This document shows, in pieces, positions 16,853 through 25,024 of a stretch of 64,000 nucleotides of DNA (position 1 is the first letter of the stretch; each line of letters opens with the position of its first letter). The stretch lies in the NCBI RefSeq assembly GCF_000341005.1, contig NZ_ANBD01000044.1, positions 9,207-73,206 of the forward strand, read 5' to 3'. The notes beneath the pieces were generated by a model. The model was given only the letters and a program-made list of their open reading frames with translations. It was not told where the DNA came from and did not search any database. This DNA is from Nocardiopsis alkaliphila YIM 80379. Lineage in GTDB: Bacteria; Actinomycetota; Actinomycetes; Streptosporangiales; Streptosporangiaceae. Both the position numbers and the translations under genes were made by a program.

Positions 16853-18115
16853 ATGCCGCCCATGAGTTGGGAAGGGATCGATCACGCGCTCGATCGTGTC
16901 CTGGGCGAGGCGGACCGGATCTCCCTGGACCTGGCCGACCTGGAGCGTCACGGGGTGTACCGGTTGCTTCAGGACGCCGACCCGATGGGCCTCACCCGGT
17001 TTCGTTGGGAGAGGGCCGACGGTCACGTGCGGCGGCTGTGGCGGACCCGCACGATCTTCGACACGGTGATCGACCGGGCCGTGCGTTCGCGTGAGTCCGG
17101 CGGCGGATCCCAGACCGAACTCACCCACCTCCTCACGGGGGAGTCCGTCGAACTCTCCCAGGCCGATACGCCGCCGCGCGAACGCGGCCTGCCCCTCCCG
17201 AAGGCCGAGAACATCACCTTGGCCGAGGCCACGGCCCGGATGATCGCGGACCACGAGGCGATCACCGAGGTCGTTTCGGCGGTGGAGACCGCATGGGACG
17301 CCCTGTACCCCCGTCTGGGAGAACTGGAGGCCATGTGGCAGGAGGTCGGCACACTCGCGGACATGGTCGAGGTTCCCGAGGACGAGTACGAAGGTCTGCG
17401 CGAGGACCTGGCGCGTGTCGGTGAGACCGTACGCCGCGATCCGCTGGCCCTGGTGACCGAGAAGGGTGTGGACACCTCCGCCTTGGACCACCTCAGAGCG
17501 GCCTTGGGCCAGACCCGCGGAGAACTCCGTGACGCCCTACGAATGCGTGACTCCTACACCGAGAACGTCGGTCGGCTCGCTTCGGCGATCGACGACCTCG
17601 ACCAGGTCGTGCGGCGTGCCCGGGAACTGCGTGTCCGGGTCATGGCGAAGATCTCCACCCCGTCGGCCATCGAGGTTCCCGACCCCGTACCGGACCTTCG
17701 TGAGGCCGTCACCCGGATGGACGTCCTGCGTTCCCGAAGGGAATGGAGAGGGTCGGGCGCCCGCTTGGGGGAACTGCAACGTTCCGTGCACGAGGCCGGG
17801 GACGACGCGCGTGAACGAGAGCGCGAGCTCACCGGGCTCCTGCGACGCCGGGCCGAACTCCGTGGTCGGCTGGATGCCTTCCGCGCCCGGGCGGTGCGTC
17901 TTGGGGTGGCCGAACACGAAGGGCTCGTCGAAGCCTATGGACGCGCCCACTGGGAACTGTGGAACGCCCCCTGCGACCTGGAGGCGGCCACCGTGGCGTT
18001 GTCCGCGTACGAGGGGACGCTCCGGCGACTTTCACGTACCGAACCGCTTCCGGACAGAACCAGAGTGGACGAGGGGGCGTCAGAGGTCGAGAACGGTGGT
18101 GGTGTGAGTAGATGA
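16853..18115 (+). CDS. Coiled-coil protein of a phosphatase-linked operon, unknown function
   Basis: About 420 residues, soluble, highly charged, predicted largely helical. After an N-terminal part (MSWEGIDHALDRVLGEADRI, then GVYRLLQDADPMGLTRFRW) come long heptad-like stretches (LREDLARVGETVRRD, AALGQTRGELRDALRMRDSY, ERERELTGLLRRRAELRGRL). No catalytic motif is seen. The frame is open far upstream; ATG 16853 or 16862 and GTG 16811 are all possible and none has a clear Shine-Dalgarno. The stop overlaps the next start as ATGA, and a PP2C phosphatase follows, so it may be a structural partner or substrate in Ser/Thr phospho-signalling (inference). Confidence 0.75.
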   Translation: MPPMSWEGIDHALDRVLGEADRISLDLADLERHGVYRLLQDADPMGLTRFRWERADGHVRRLWRTRTIFDTVIDRAVRSRESGGGSQTELTHLLTGESVELSQADTPPRERGLPLPKAENITLAEATARMIADHEAITEVVSAVETAWDALYPRLGELEAMWQEVGTLADMVEVPEDEYEGLREDLARVGETVRRDPLALVTEKGVDTSALDHLRAALGQTRGELRDALRMRDSYTENVGRLASAIDDLDQVVRRARELRVRVMAKISTPSAIEVPDPVPDLREAVTRMDVLRSRREWRGSGARLGELQRSVHEAGDDARERERELTGLLRRRAELRGRLDAFRARAVRLGVAEHEGLVEAYGRAHWELWNAPCDLEAATVALSAYEGTLRRLSRTEPLPDRTRVDEGASEVENGGGVSR

Positions 18116-18465
18116 CCAGATGCGTTTCCCCCGGCGGTCAGGGGTGGTTCGAGGACGGCTTCCGTGGTGTGTGCGACCTGGCGGCCATGGACGACGCTTC
18201 CTTCATCGTTCCCCGAGAACGGTCCTTCGGTCCTTCGAGGGGTCGGCTCCCCTGGGGTGCCCGCTCCCTCTCATTTCCTTCCTCCCTTCCTTGGGAACGG
18301 GTCGGGCTGGACGAGGAATCCTTCGGCCGGCGGCCGGCCGTACGGATCCTGGAGTCCGTTCTGGAGCGTCGCTGCCGGCCCCTGGCGCACCGCAAGGGCG
18401 GGGCCAAGGAGCGGTACGAGCTCATCGACAAGGCGAACCCGATGCGTCCCATGACCCTGCCCTGA
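18112..18465 (+). CDS. Hypothetical protein coupled to coiled-coil and PP2C genes
   Basis: A 117-residue protein in ATGA overlap with the preceding gene and 16 bases before the PP2C gene. Codon third positions are mostly G/C, supporting expression. The first half is Pro/Ser/Trp-rich without structure clues; the C-terminal part (AVRILESVLERRCRPLAHRKGGAKERYELIDKAN) looks helical and basic. No known family was recognised. Its position inside the unit is the best clue: a small accessory of the phosphatase operon. Confidence 0.6.
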   Translation: MTRCVSPGGQGWFEDGFRGVCDLAAMDDASFIVPRERSFGPSRGRLPWGARSLSFPSSLPWERVGLDEESFGRRPAVRILESVLERRCRPLAHRKGGAKERYELIDKANPMRPMTLP

Positions 18466-18481
18466 GGATCGAAGGAACACG

Positions 18482-19711
18482 ATGACAATGGTGCGGACCT
18501 GCCCTGCCTGCGCCGACACGGTGTCGGCGGTCGACGTCTTCTGTGAGGGTTGTGGACGGGCCCTCCCAGGGCCGGAGCCTTCCTCGAAGCGTTCCCACGA
18601 AAGGGGCGCGGTCGGTCCCGACAGTGTGCCGACGACTCCCCAGGAAAGTCTGGCCGGGGCAATGCCTTGGGAGGACGTCGACTCCCAGGCCACTCGACCC
18701 TTCCGACGCCGGACCGTGGCCCGGCCTGAGGGGTCGGAATCGGCCCCGGAGTCATCGTCTTCGGTCCCCGAGGGGCCATCGCCCGCCACCGGTGGTGGTC
18801 CGATCGCGGAACGGAATCCCGGCCGATGCGCGTGGTGCCCGGGGCGGGTGAGGGAAGGCTACTGCGACGCGTGCGGGCTCCTCCAACCCACCGGGCGCGA
18901 CCACGTCGAGGTGCGGGCCAAGAGAGCGTTCGGGGTCAGCGACCGGGGTCTACGGCACGAACACAACGAGGACGCCATGGCGATCCGGGTGATCGAGGAC
19001 GAATCACCCCACGCGCCGGGTGCGGTCATCGCCGTGGTCTGTGACGGGGTTTCCAGCTCGCCCCGCTCCGACGAGGCGTCGCGGGTCACCGCGGAGACCG
19101 GTGCCACCGTACTCGCCGAACGCATTCGGCGGGGGGACGATCCCAAGGAGGCCACCGGTACGGCCATGACGCGTGCGGCCCAGGCGGTCGCGGCCATCGC
19201 GGATTCGCCGGAATCGGCCCCCGCCTGCACCTTCGTGTCAGCGGTGACGGATCCGCGGACGGGATCGGTGACCGTCGGCTGGGTCGGGGACAGCCGTGCG
19301 TACTGGCTCTCCGGTGGCCCCGACTCCAGCGAATCGGCCCTGCTCACCAGGGACGACTCCTGGAGCGAAGCGATGGTGCAGATGGGTGCCCTCTCCCGAG
19401 AGGAGGCCATGCGCTCGGCCAACGCGCACGCGCTGATCGCCTGGATGGGAGCGGACTCGGGTGAGATCGACGCGCACGTCCGTACGGTGACCCCGACCGG
19501 CCCCGGAAGCGTCGTGTTGTGCAGTGATGGTCTTTGGAACTACTACCCGGAGGCCAAGGACCTGGCCGACGCCGTCCCCGGAGCGGGGCGGTCCCCATTG
19601 GAGGCCGCCCGCGCCTATGTCGGTCACGCGTTGAAGGCCGGTGGCAGAGACAACATCACCGTCGTGGTCATCCCCATGCCCCCAGGGGAGCCTCGCGCCG
19701 AGCCCGTCTGA
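18482..19711 (+). CDS. PP2C-family Ser/Thr phosphatase with N-terminal double zinc ribbon
   Basis: A 409-residue protein. Residues 1-30 hold one Cys-x2-Cys pair set (CPAC ... CEGCG), a disordered linker follows, then a second set (CAWC ... CDACG) at ~118-137. The PP2C domain is complete: RHEHNEDA, VVCDGVSSSP, WVGDSRAYW, VVLCSDGLWNYY and GGRDNITVVV supply the metal-binding Asp residues. It should dephosphorylate Ser/Thr-phosphoproteins; the zinc ribbons probably mediate protein contacts. ATG 18482 follows GAAGGA. Co-transcribed with the two genes upstream. Confidence 0.93.
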   Translation: MTMVRTCPACADTVSAVDVFCEGCGRALPGPEPSSKRSHERGAVGPDSVPTTPQESLAGAMPWEDVDSQATRPFRRRTVARPEGSESAPESSSSVPEGPSPATGGGPIAERNPGRCAWCPGRVREGYCDACGLLQPTGRDHVEVRAKRAFGVSDRGLRHEHNEDAMAIRVIEDESPHAPGAVIAVVCDGVSSSPRSDEASRVTAETGATVLAERIRRGDDPKEATGTAMTRAAQAVAAIADSPESAPACTFVSAVTDPRTGSVTVGWVGDSRAYWLSGGPDSSESALLTRDDSWSEAMVQMGALSREEAMRSANAHALIAWMGADSGEIDAHVRTVTPTGPGSVVLCSDGLWNYYPEAKDLADAVPGAGRSPLEAARAYVGHALKAGGRDNITVVVIPMPPGEPRAEPV

Positions 19712-19967
19712 GCGGGGCCTCGCACTCGCACGGCGGGCGGGAGAGGAGGAGACGGCGAAGATCCTCACCCGGATGGTCGAGGGGAGGGACAGACCGAGTG
19801 TCGAGGGCTCCTCAGTCCTCGATGGGCGATCCCGTGGCTGAGGATGAACGGGGGAGTGGCCCGTGGGGGCATCGGTCGACGGGGATCTGCCAGGGTGGTC
19901 CGAGAGGGTCATATGGCAGATACTGAACCTTATGTAGGGACTTGGGGGACAGAGGAGGAGTTGTCCG
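19712..19967. other. Intergenic region upstream of the DUF6221 gene
   Basis: Nothing beyond a probable promoter region is seen; the segment just before the DUF6221 gene contains CATATGGCAGATACTGAACCTT-like lower-GC sequence around 19910-19930. Confidence 0.35.
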
Positions 19968-20264
19968 TTGACCATCGTCGAGTTCCTGAAAGCACGTCTG
20001 GATGAGGACGAACGCGCGTCCAAAGCCGTGCCCGTGGGTTCACGCGGTCGGGAGCGAGCGCTGGCCGAAGTCGCCGCCAAACGCAAGATCGTCCACGGCT
20101 ACACCGAGGCGCACACCGCCAGTATGCGCATGCTCGACGAATCCGGTGGGGCGAAGGACAAGGGCGACCCCTGGTCGGAACTACTGGCCTGGCGGCTCGC
20201 GGTGAAGTACCTCGCCGCCGTCTATCGTGGCCACCCCCACTACGATCCCTCCTGGGAGAAATAG
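19968..20264 (+). CDS. DUF6221 family protein
   Basis: A 98-residue soluble protein starting MTIVEFLKARLDEDERAS, the typical opening of DUF6221 proteins, which are numerous in actinomycetes and often multi-copy. The ending LAAVYRGHPHYDPSW is the other family hallmark. TTG 19968 follows GAGGAGGAG at suitable distance. Function is unknown. It converges with the HAD gene, whose stop is 3 bases away. Confidence 0.85.
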   Translation: MTIVEFLKARLDEDERASKAVPVGSRGRERALAEVAAKRKIVHGYTEAHTASMRMLDESGGAKDKGDPWSELLAWRLAVKYLAAVYRGHPHYDPSWEK

Positions 20265-20267
20265 GAC

Positions 20268-20933
20268 TCAGTTCGACAGGGTCAACAGGCCCCGGACCGT
20301 CTCGGCCAGGTCGCGGCCGTGCACGTGCGCGGGGTCGAACAACACGGAGAAACGCCCCTCCACGTGGGACGACCAGCCGGTCACCAGACCGGCCGCGCGC
20401 CCACCGGCCACGTCCCACCCGTGCGCCGTGACCAATCCCGTCCGCTCCGGTGGCACCCCCAGGGCCTGCGCTGCGGCGAGGTAGGCCGTGGGAAGCGGCT
20501 TCCATCCGCTCGGCCCAGCGCCGTCGACGACCGCGTCCACCTCGAGCCCCGAACGGTCCAGGAGTCGCCGGGCGTCCGCACCGCCGAGGTGGCCCAGAAC
20601 GGCCGTGGGGACCCCGGCCCGCCTGGCGGTGTCCAAGGCCTCGCCGGCCTCCCGGCGTGGTTCGAGGCGAGTGAGCCCGTCGATGATGTCGTCCTCGGCG
20701 GACGGCGCGATCTGGTGTCCGGTGATGTCGCGCAGTGACCCCCGCGCCACGTCCTCGAATTCCCGGTCCCCACCCAGCAGGGACAGCGCGAACGCGTCCC
20801 GAAGCAGGTGATCGCACCAGCGGTTCATCAGTACCCGGGGGATTCCGGCCTCCCGGAAACGCCACTCCAGGGGGCTCAGAGGGAAAAGGGTGTCCAGCAG
20901 GTCGAAGACCAGGGCGGTGGGGCGGTCGGGCAT
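20268..20933 (-). CDS. HAD-superfamily hydrolase
   Basis: A 221-residue HAD-IA type phosphatase/dehalogenase-like protein. Motif I is VFDLLDTLFP with the nucleophile Asp10; the second acidic position expected two residues later (DxD) is absent, as in haloacid-dehalogenase-type members. A later GLVTAHGWDVAGGRAAGLVTGW segment corresponds to the motif IV loop, although its acidic pair is reduced to one Asp. The substrate is unknown. It starts at ATG 20933 and stands alone between convergent and tandem genes. Confidence 0.85.
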   Translation of the reverse strand: MPDRPTALVFDLLDTLFPLSPLEWRFREAGIPRVLMNRWCDHLLRDAFALSLLGGDREFEDVARGSLRDITGHQIAPSAEDDIIDGLTRLEPRREAGEALDTARRAGVPTAVLGHLGGADARRLLDRSGLEVDAVVDGAGPSGWKPLPTAYLAAAQALGVPPERTGLVTAHGWDVAGGRAAGLVTGWSSHVEGRFSVLFDPAHVHGRDLAETVRGLLTLSN

Positions 20934-21006
20934 GGACGCTCCAACTCGATCGGGGGCGCCGGGGTACCTACCCGGTTCCGAACGCCTCGCACCACCCCGA
21001 TGGGGC

Positions 21007-21549
21007 TCAGCCCGTCGCGTTCAGCCGTGGAATCTGCTCAGCCGACCATGGGCTGATCACCCAGGGCGTGTGTTCGGCGAGGGCGACCGCGTCCTTCCAG
21101 GGCACCCAGGTGAACTCGCCGACCTCAGTGGCGTCCGGGGACGGCTCGTCCTCGGTTCGGGCCCAAAAGACCGGGCAGAACTCGTTCTCCACGATGCCCT
21201 CGGCCGAGACCGCACGGTAACGGAAGTCCGGCAGGGCTTCGGTGACCTCTGTCAGCTCGATCCCCAACTCCAGACGGGCCCGGCGACGTACCGCGTCCAC
21301 CAGGGATTCTTCCGGCGCCGGGTGCCCACAGACGCTGTTGGTCCATACTCCGGGCCAGGTGATCTTGTCCAGTGCGCGCCGGGTGAACAGTACCCGGTCG
21401 TCCGGCCCCATCACGTAACAGGAGAAGGCCAGATGCAGTGGAGTGTCCTCGGTGTGCACGACCGCCTTGTCCGCCACCCCCGCAGGGCGGTGCTCCTCGT
21501 CCAGCAACACCACGAACTCACGATCCGAACCGGATGCCGGCTGGGTCAC
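21007..21549 (-). CDS. idi: Isopentenyl-diphosphate delta-isomerase, type I
   Basis: A 180-residue Nudix-fold enzyme interconverting IPP and DMAPP for isoprenoid synthesis. WTNSVCGHPAPEES carries the catalytic Cys and a metal His; YRAVSAEGIVENEFCPVFWA holds the second active-site Glu region; RALDKITWPGVWTN is a family signature. GTG 21549 is preceded by AGGAGG at five bases, and the remaining open frame to 22047 is not homologous. Monocistronic in this window; no other isoprenoid gene is nearby. Confidence 0.95.
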   Translation of the reverse strand: MTQPASGSDREFVVLLDEEHRPAGVADKAVVHTEDTPLHLAFSCYVMGPDDRVLFTRRALDKITWPGVWTNSVCGHPAPEESLVDAVRRRARLELGIELTEVTEALPDFRYRAVSAEGIVENEFCPVFWARTEDEPSPDATEVGEFTWVPWKDAVALAEHTPWVISPWSAEQIPRLNATG

Positions 21550-21730
21550 GGGGCCTCCTTCGCTCACGGACACTCGGTGTCCCACGGGTCGACACTGGCT
21601 CCATCGTCGCCGCTTCTCCCCTTTTGGCCAAACCGATGACTCGGGGGGATGGGTCATCTCGGTCCGTTCGTGCGCATAAGGTTCCTCATGGTCCGGCGAA
21701 GCGGGCCTGAGAACGGCGGCGGGTGCGGTG

Positions 21731-23197
21731 ATGACGGAGACGGTGACGAAGACGACGGTCGAGGGGATCGACCCCGAGGACTTGAAGGTGTGTCTGGAGG
21801 TGCTCGCCAAGGTCGACGAGCTCCCCGCCGACCACGCCGACTCCCTCCTTCTCCAACGCGCCACCGCCCGATTGTTCAAGAACCTCAAGGAGCGTCGGCG
21901 TAGGGAACGCAGGGCCGCCGAGAAGGCCCACGACAAGGCGGTGTTCGCCGCCACGGCCACCGCCGCCCCCGACCGGATCGACGACGAGACCAGCGGTCGG
22001 GCGCTCACCAGCGCGAGCACCGGGGCACTCGCCGGTGTCCTGCGCAAAGCCCGCCCTTGCTACATCTGCAAACAGAAGTACCGCGAGGTCGACGCCTTCT
22101 ACCACCAGCTCTGCCCGAAGTGCGCCGCCTTCAATCGGGAACGTCGTACCGCCAGGACCGACCTGACCGGGCGCAGGGCCCTGCTGACCGGTGGCCGAGC
22201 CAAGATCGGCATGTACATCGCGCTGCGCCTGTTGCGCGACGGCGCCCACACCACCATCACCACGCGCTTCCCCAACGACGCGGTGCGCCGCTTCGCCGCC
22301 ATGCCCGACAGCGACCGATGGCTGCACCGACTCCGGGTGGTCGGCATCGACCTGCGCGACCCCGGTCAGGTCCTGCGCCTGGCCGACTCGGTGGCCGCCC
22401 AGGGGCGCCTGGACGTCCTCATCAACAACGCCGCTCAGACAGTGCGGCGCTCACCCGACTCCTACGCACCGCTCCTGGCCGCCGAAGCCGAACCGCTCGC
22501 TGGTGCCGGGCTTCCCGAACCCCTCGTCCTCGGCGGGGTCTCTCCCCGTGCGCTGGAAGAGGCGACCGAGGCGCAAGACGCGCGAGTGACTCCGCACGCG
22601 CTCACCCCGGAAATGCTCACCACGCTGGCGCTGACCACCGGTGCGGCCCACCCCGCCAAGGTCCGCGCGGGAGGGACCATCGACGCGGGTGGCCTGGTCC
22701 CCGACCTCGCACCGGTCAACAGCTGGACACAGCGGGCCGGGGAGATCGATCCGGTGGAGATGCTGGAGGTGCAGCTGTGCAACGTGAGCGCTCCCTTCCT
22801 CCTGGTGAACCGGTTGCGTCCGGTGTTGGCGGCGTCTCCGGCTCGGCGCACCTACATCGTCAACGTGTCCGCTATGGAGGGGGTGTTCGGCCGCGGCTAC
22901 AAGGGCCCGGGCCACCCGCACACCAACATGGCCAAGTCCGCGTTGAACCAGCTCACCCGGACCAGCGCCCCGGAGATGTTGGAGACCGACGGCATCCTCA
23001 TGACCAGCGTCGACACCGGGTGGATCACCGATGAACGCCCGCACCCGGACCGGGAGCGGATGGCCGAGGCCGGTTTCCACGCCCCGCTCGACCTGGAGGA
23101 CGGAGCGGCGCGTGTCTACGACCCCATCGTCCGAGGTGAACTGGGCGAGGACGTGCACGGCTGCTTCCTCAAGGACTATCGGCCCTCGTCCTGGTAG
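21731..23197 (+). CDS. SDR-like protein with N-terminal zinc-ribbon-like domain and altered active site
   Basis: A 488-residue protein. The first ~105 residues are helical and basic; a CYIC ... CPKC module (Cys 110, 113, 128, 131) should bind zinc; then a Rossmann fold starts with LLTGGRAKIGMYIA (TGxxxGxG ~153-160), followed by VLINNAAQ (NNAA motif). The active-site Ser is present (VNVSAMEG, ~380), but the position of the catalytic Tyr in YxxxK is Thr (TNMAK, ~398-402). Catalysis by the classical mechanism is therefore doubtful. A ~90-residue insertion separates NNAA from the Ser. ATG 21731 (or GTG 21728) is the start. Function unknown. Confidence 0.85.
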   Translation: MTETVTKTTVEGIDPEDLKVCLEVLAKVDELPADHADSLLLQRATARLFKNLKERRRRERRAAEKAHDKAVFAATATAAPDRIDDETSGRALTSASTGALAGVLRKARPCYICKQKYREVDAFYHQLCPKCAAFNRERRTARTDLTGRRALLTGGRAKIGMYIALRLLRDGAHTTITTRFPNDAVRRFAAMPDSDRWLHRLRVVGIDLRDPGQVLRLADSVAAQGRLDVLINNAAQTVRRSPDSYAPLLAAEAEPLAGAGLPEPLVLGGVSPRALEEATEAQDARVTPHALTPEMLTTLALTTGAAHPAKVRAGGTIDAGGLVPDLAPVNSWTQRAGEIDPVEMLEVQLCNVSAPFLLVNRLRPVLAASPARRTYIVNVSAMEGVFGRGYKGPGHPHTNMAKSALNQLTRTSAPEMLETDGILMTSVDTGWITDERPHPDRERMAEAGFHAPLDLEDGAARVYDPIVRGELGEDVHGCFLKDYRPSSW

Positions 23198-23227
23198 CGC
23201 TGGTGAGTCGAAATCCGGGACCGGGTC

Positions 23228-24241
23228 TCAGGGTTGGAGTACCAGCCGGACCGAGGTCCCCGACCGACCCCCCAACCTCTCCACGGCTTCGGGTACCTGT
23301 TCCAGGGAGAAGGTGTCGCTGATGGAGCGGGAAAGATCCAGACGGCCCGAGCCGATCAGGTCGACCAACTGCACCACGTGTTCGGGCTCCGAACCGTGAT
23401 GACCGAGAATCCGCTGGCGTAGGTAGCCGAACCGGGCGCCGTTCTCGACGTCCAGGGGGCGGCCGGTCGATCCCACCAGTATCAGGCGGCCGTGCTCGCT
23501 CAGGAGGCGAACGGCCTGTTCACGGACGGCCCGGACCCCGGTGAAGTCGAAGGCGACGTCCAGACCACGTCCGTGGGTCAGCTGCCCGACCCGGGTGAGG
23601 AAGCCCGACGAGGTGGGATCCAACGCCTGGTCCGCACCGAGTTCGAGGGCGCGGGCACGCGCCCGTTCATCGGGGTCGGTGGCGATGATCGGGGCCGCGC
23701 CGACCATGCGCAGCAGCTGGATCGCGTGGGCGCCCAGCCCTCCCAGGCCCCACACGCACACCGCTTCGGCGGGGCGTACGTCTGCGGTGGCGGTGATGGC
23801 GGCCCAGGGCGTGGACACCGCGTCCGGGATGATCGCCGCCTGGTCGAAGGACAGGTCGTCAGGGATCGGTACGAGGGTGTCCTCACCGGCCAGAACGTAC
23901 TCCGCCCAGCCGCCGTCGTAGTCCACACCACGGGTGAGGACCCGGCCCTGGCGGTCCTGTTCGCCCGACTGGAGCGTCACCCGGTCACCGACCCTCGCGC
24001 CGACCACGTCCGGTCCGAGCTCCTCGACCACACCCGCCACTTCATGACCCAGAGTGACGGTGTCCCCCTTCAGGTGGAGTGGGGTCAGGGTGCCGTCCAT
24101 GAGATGGGCGTCGGACGGGCAGATCCCGGCGGCCCTGACCCGAACCAGTACCTGGCCCCGCCCTGGAATCGGTTTGGGGACGTCGGTGACCCTCAAAGAG
24201 CGATCGGTGATGTTCAACCGGGCCGCACGCATGGTGACCAT
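23228..24241 (-). CDS. Zinc-binding medium-chain alcohol dehydrogenase
   Basis: A 337-residue NAD(P)-dependent dehydrogenase. The catalytic-zinc region GICPSDAHLMDG (Cys41), the LGHEVAGVVEELG signature (His66-Glu67) and the cofactor motif VWGLGGLGAHAIQLL are present. The four-Cys structural zinc lobe normally found around residue 95 is missing; the region reads LQSGEQDRQGRVLTRGVDYDG. The frame is open to 24274, but ATG 24241 with GAGGAA upstream gives the standard N-terminus. Substrate unknown. It is convergent with the SDR-like gene (30-base gap). Confidence 0.92.
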   Translation of the reverse strand: MVTMRAARLNITDRSLRVTDVPKPIPGRGQVLVRVRAAGICPSDAHLMDGTLTPLHLKGDTVTLGHEVAGVVEELGPDVVGARVGDRVTLQSGEQDRQGRVLTRGVDYDGGWAEYVLAGEDTLVPIPDDLSFDQAAIIPDAVSTPWAAITATADVRPAEAVCVWGLGGLGAHAIQLLRMVGAAPIIATDPDERARARALELGADQALDPTSSGFLTRVGQLTHGRGLDVAFDFTGVRAVREQAVRLLSEHGRLILVGSTGRPLDVENGARFGYLRQRILGHHGSEPEHVVQLVDLIGSGRLDLSRSISDTFSLEQVPEAVERLGGRSGTSVRLVLQP

Positions 24242-24373
24242 GGAGCATTCCTCGCAGTAGTGTCGTCGGCGCACGATTCCCCACGATCATCACTCTCCGT
24301 GCATGATTTCGGCTGTGGACGACACAGGAGATAAGGGTCAGAACCCGCTCACTTTTTCGTCAAGTGGGACAGT

Positions 24374-25024
24374 TCAGGCGACCAGACCGGCACGGTAGGC
24401 CCAGGCGGCGACCTCCACCCGGTTGCGCGTTCCCAGTTTCTCCTGCACCCGGGCCAGGTGCGTTTTGACCGTGCTCACCGTGACGTACAGCTCCGCGGCG
24501 ACCTCGGTGTTGGTGAGACCGCGCGCCACCGAACGCACGATGTCCAACTCCCTCGTGGTCAATCCGCCGGTGTCCGGTTCGGTGCGCCGGCCACACGTTC
24601 GGGCGAAGTGCCGTAGGAGTCGGATGGTGATCCGCGGCGACACCAGGGCGTCCCCGCGCGCCGCCGCGCGCACCGCCTCGATCAGGAGGGCGGGCCCGGC
24701 GTCCTTGAGTAGAAACCCCACCGCGCCGCCGCTCAACGCGGCATGCACGTATTCGTCGAGGTCGAAGGTGGTCACCACGACCACCTTCACTGGATCGGCG
24801 ACCCCCGGACCGGCGAGCCTTCGAGTGGCCGACAACCCGTCGATCCCCGGCATTCGGATGTCCATGAGGACCACGTCCGGACGCAGTTCCCCGGTCAGCC
24901 GGACCGCCTCGACTCCGTCTCCGGCCTCACCCACCACCTCGATGTCGTTCTCCGCGTCGAGCATGAAGCGAAAGCCCGTACGGACCATCTGTTGGTCGTC
25001 GGCCAGCAGGACCCGAATCGTCAC
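24374..25024 (-). CDS. NarL/FixJ-family response regulator
   Basis: A 216-residue regulator with receiver residues LADDQQMVRTG (Asp9-Asp10), phosphoacceptor Asp54 in VLMDIRMPG and Lys in LLKDAGPA, and a LuxR helix-turn-helix (TTRELDIVRSVARGLTNTEVAAELYVTVSTVKTHL). GTG 25024 overlaps the kinase stop (GTGA), fixing the start and coupling translation with its partner. Confidence 0.94.
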   Translation of the reverse strand: MTIRVLLADDQQMVRTGFRFMLDAENDIEVVGEAGDGVEAVRLTGELRPDVVLMDIRMPGIDGLSATRRLAGPGVADPVKVVVVTTFDLDEYVHAALSGGAVGFLLKDAGPALLIEAVRAAARGDALVSPRITIRLLRHFARTCGRRTEPDTGGLTTRELDIVRSVARGLTNTEVAAELYVTVSTVKTHLARVQEKLGTRNRVEVAAWAYRAGLVA

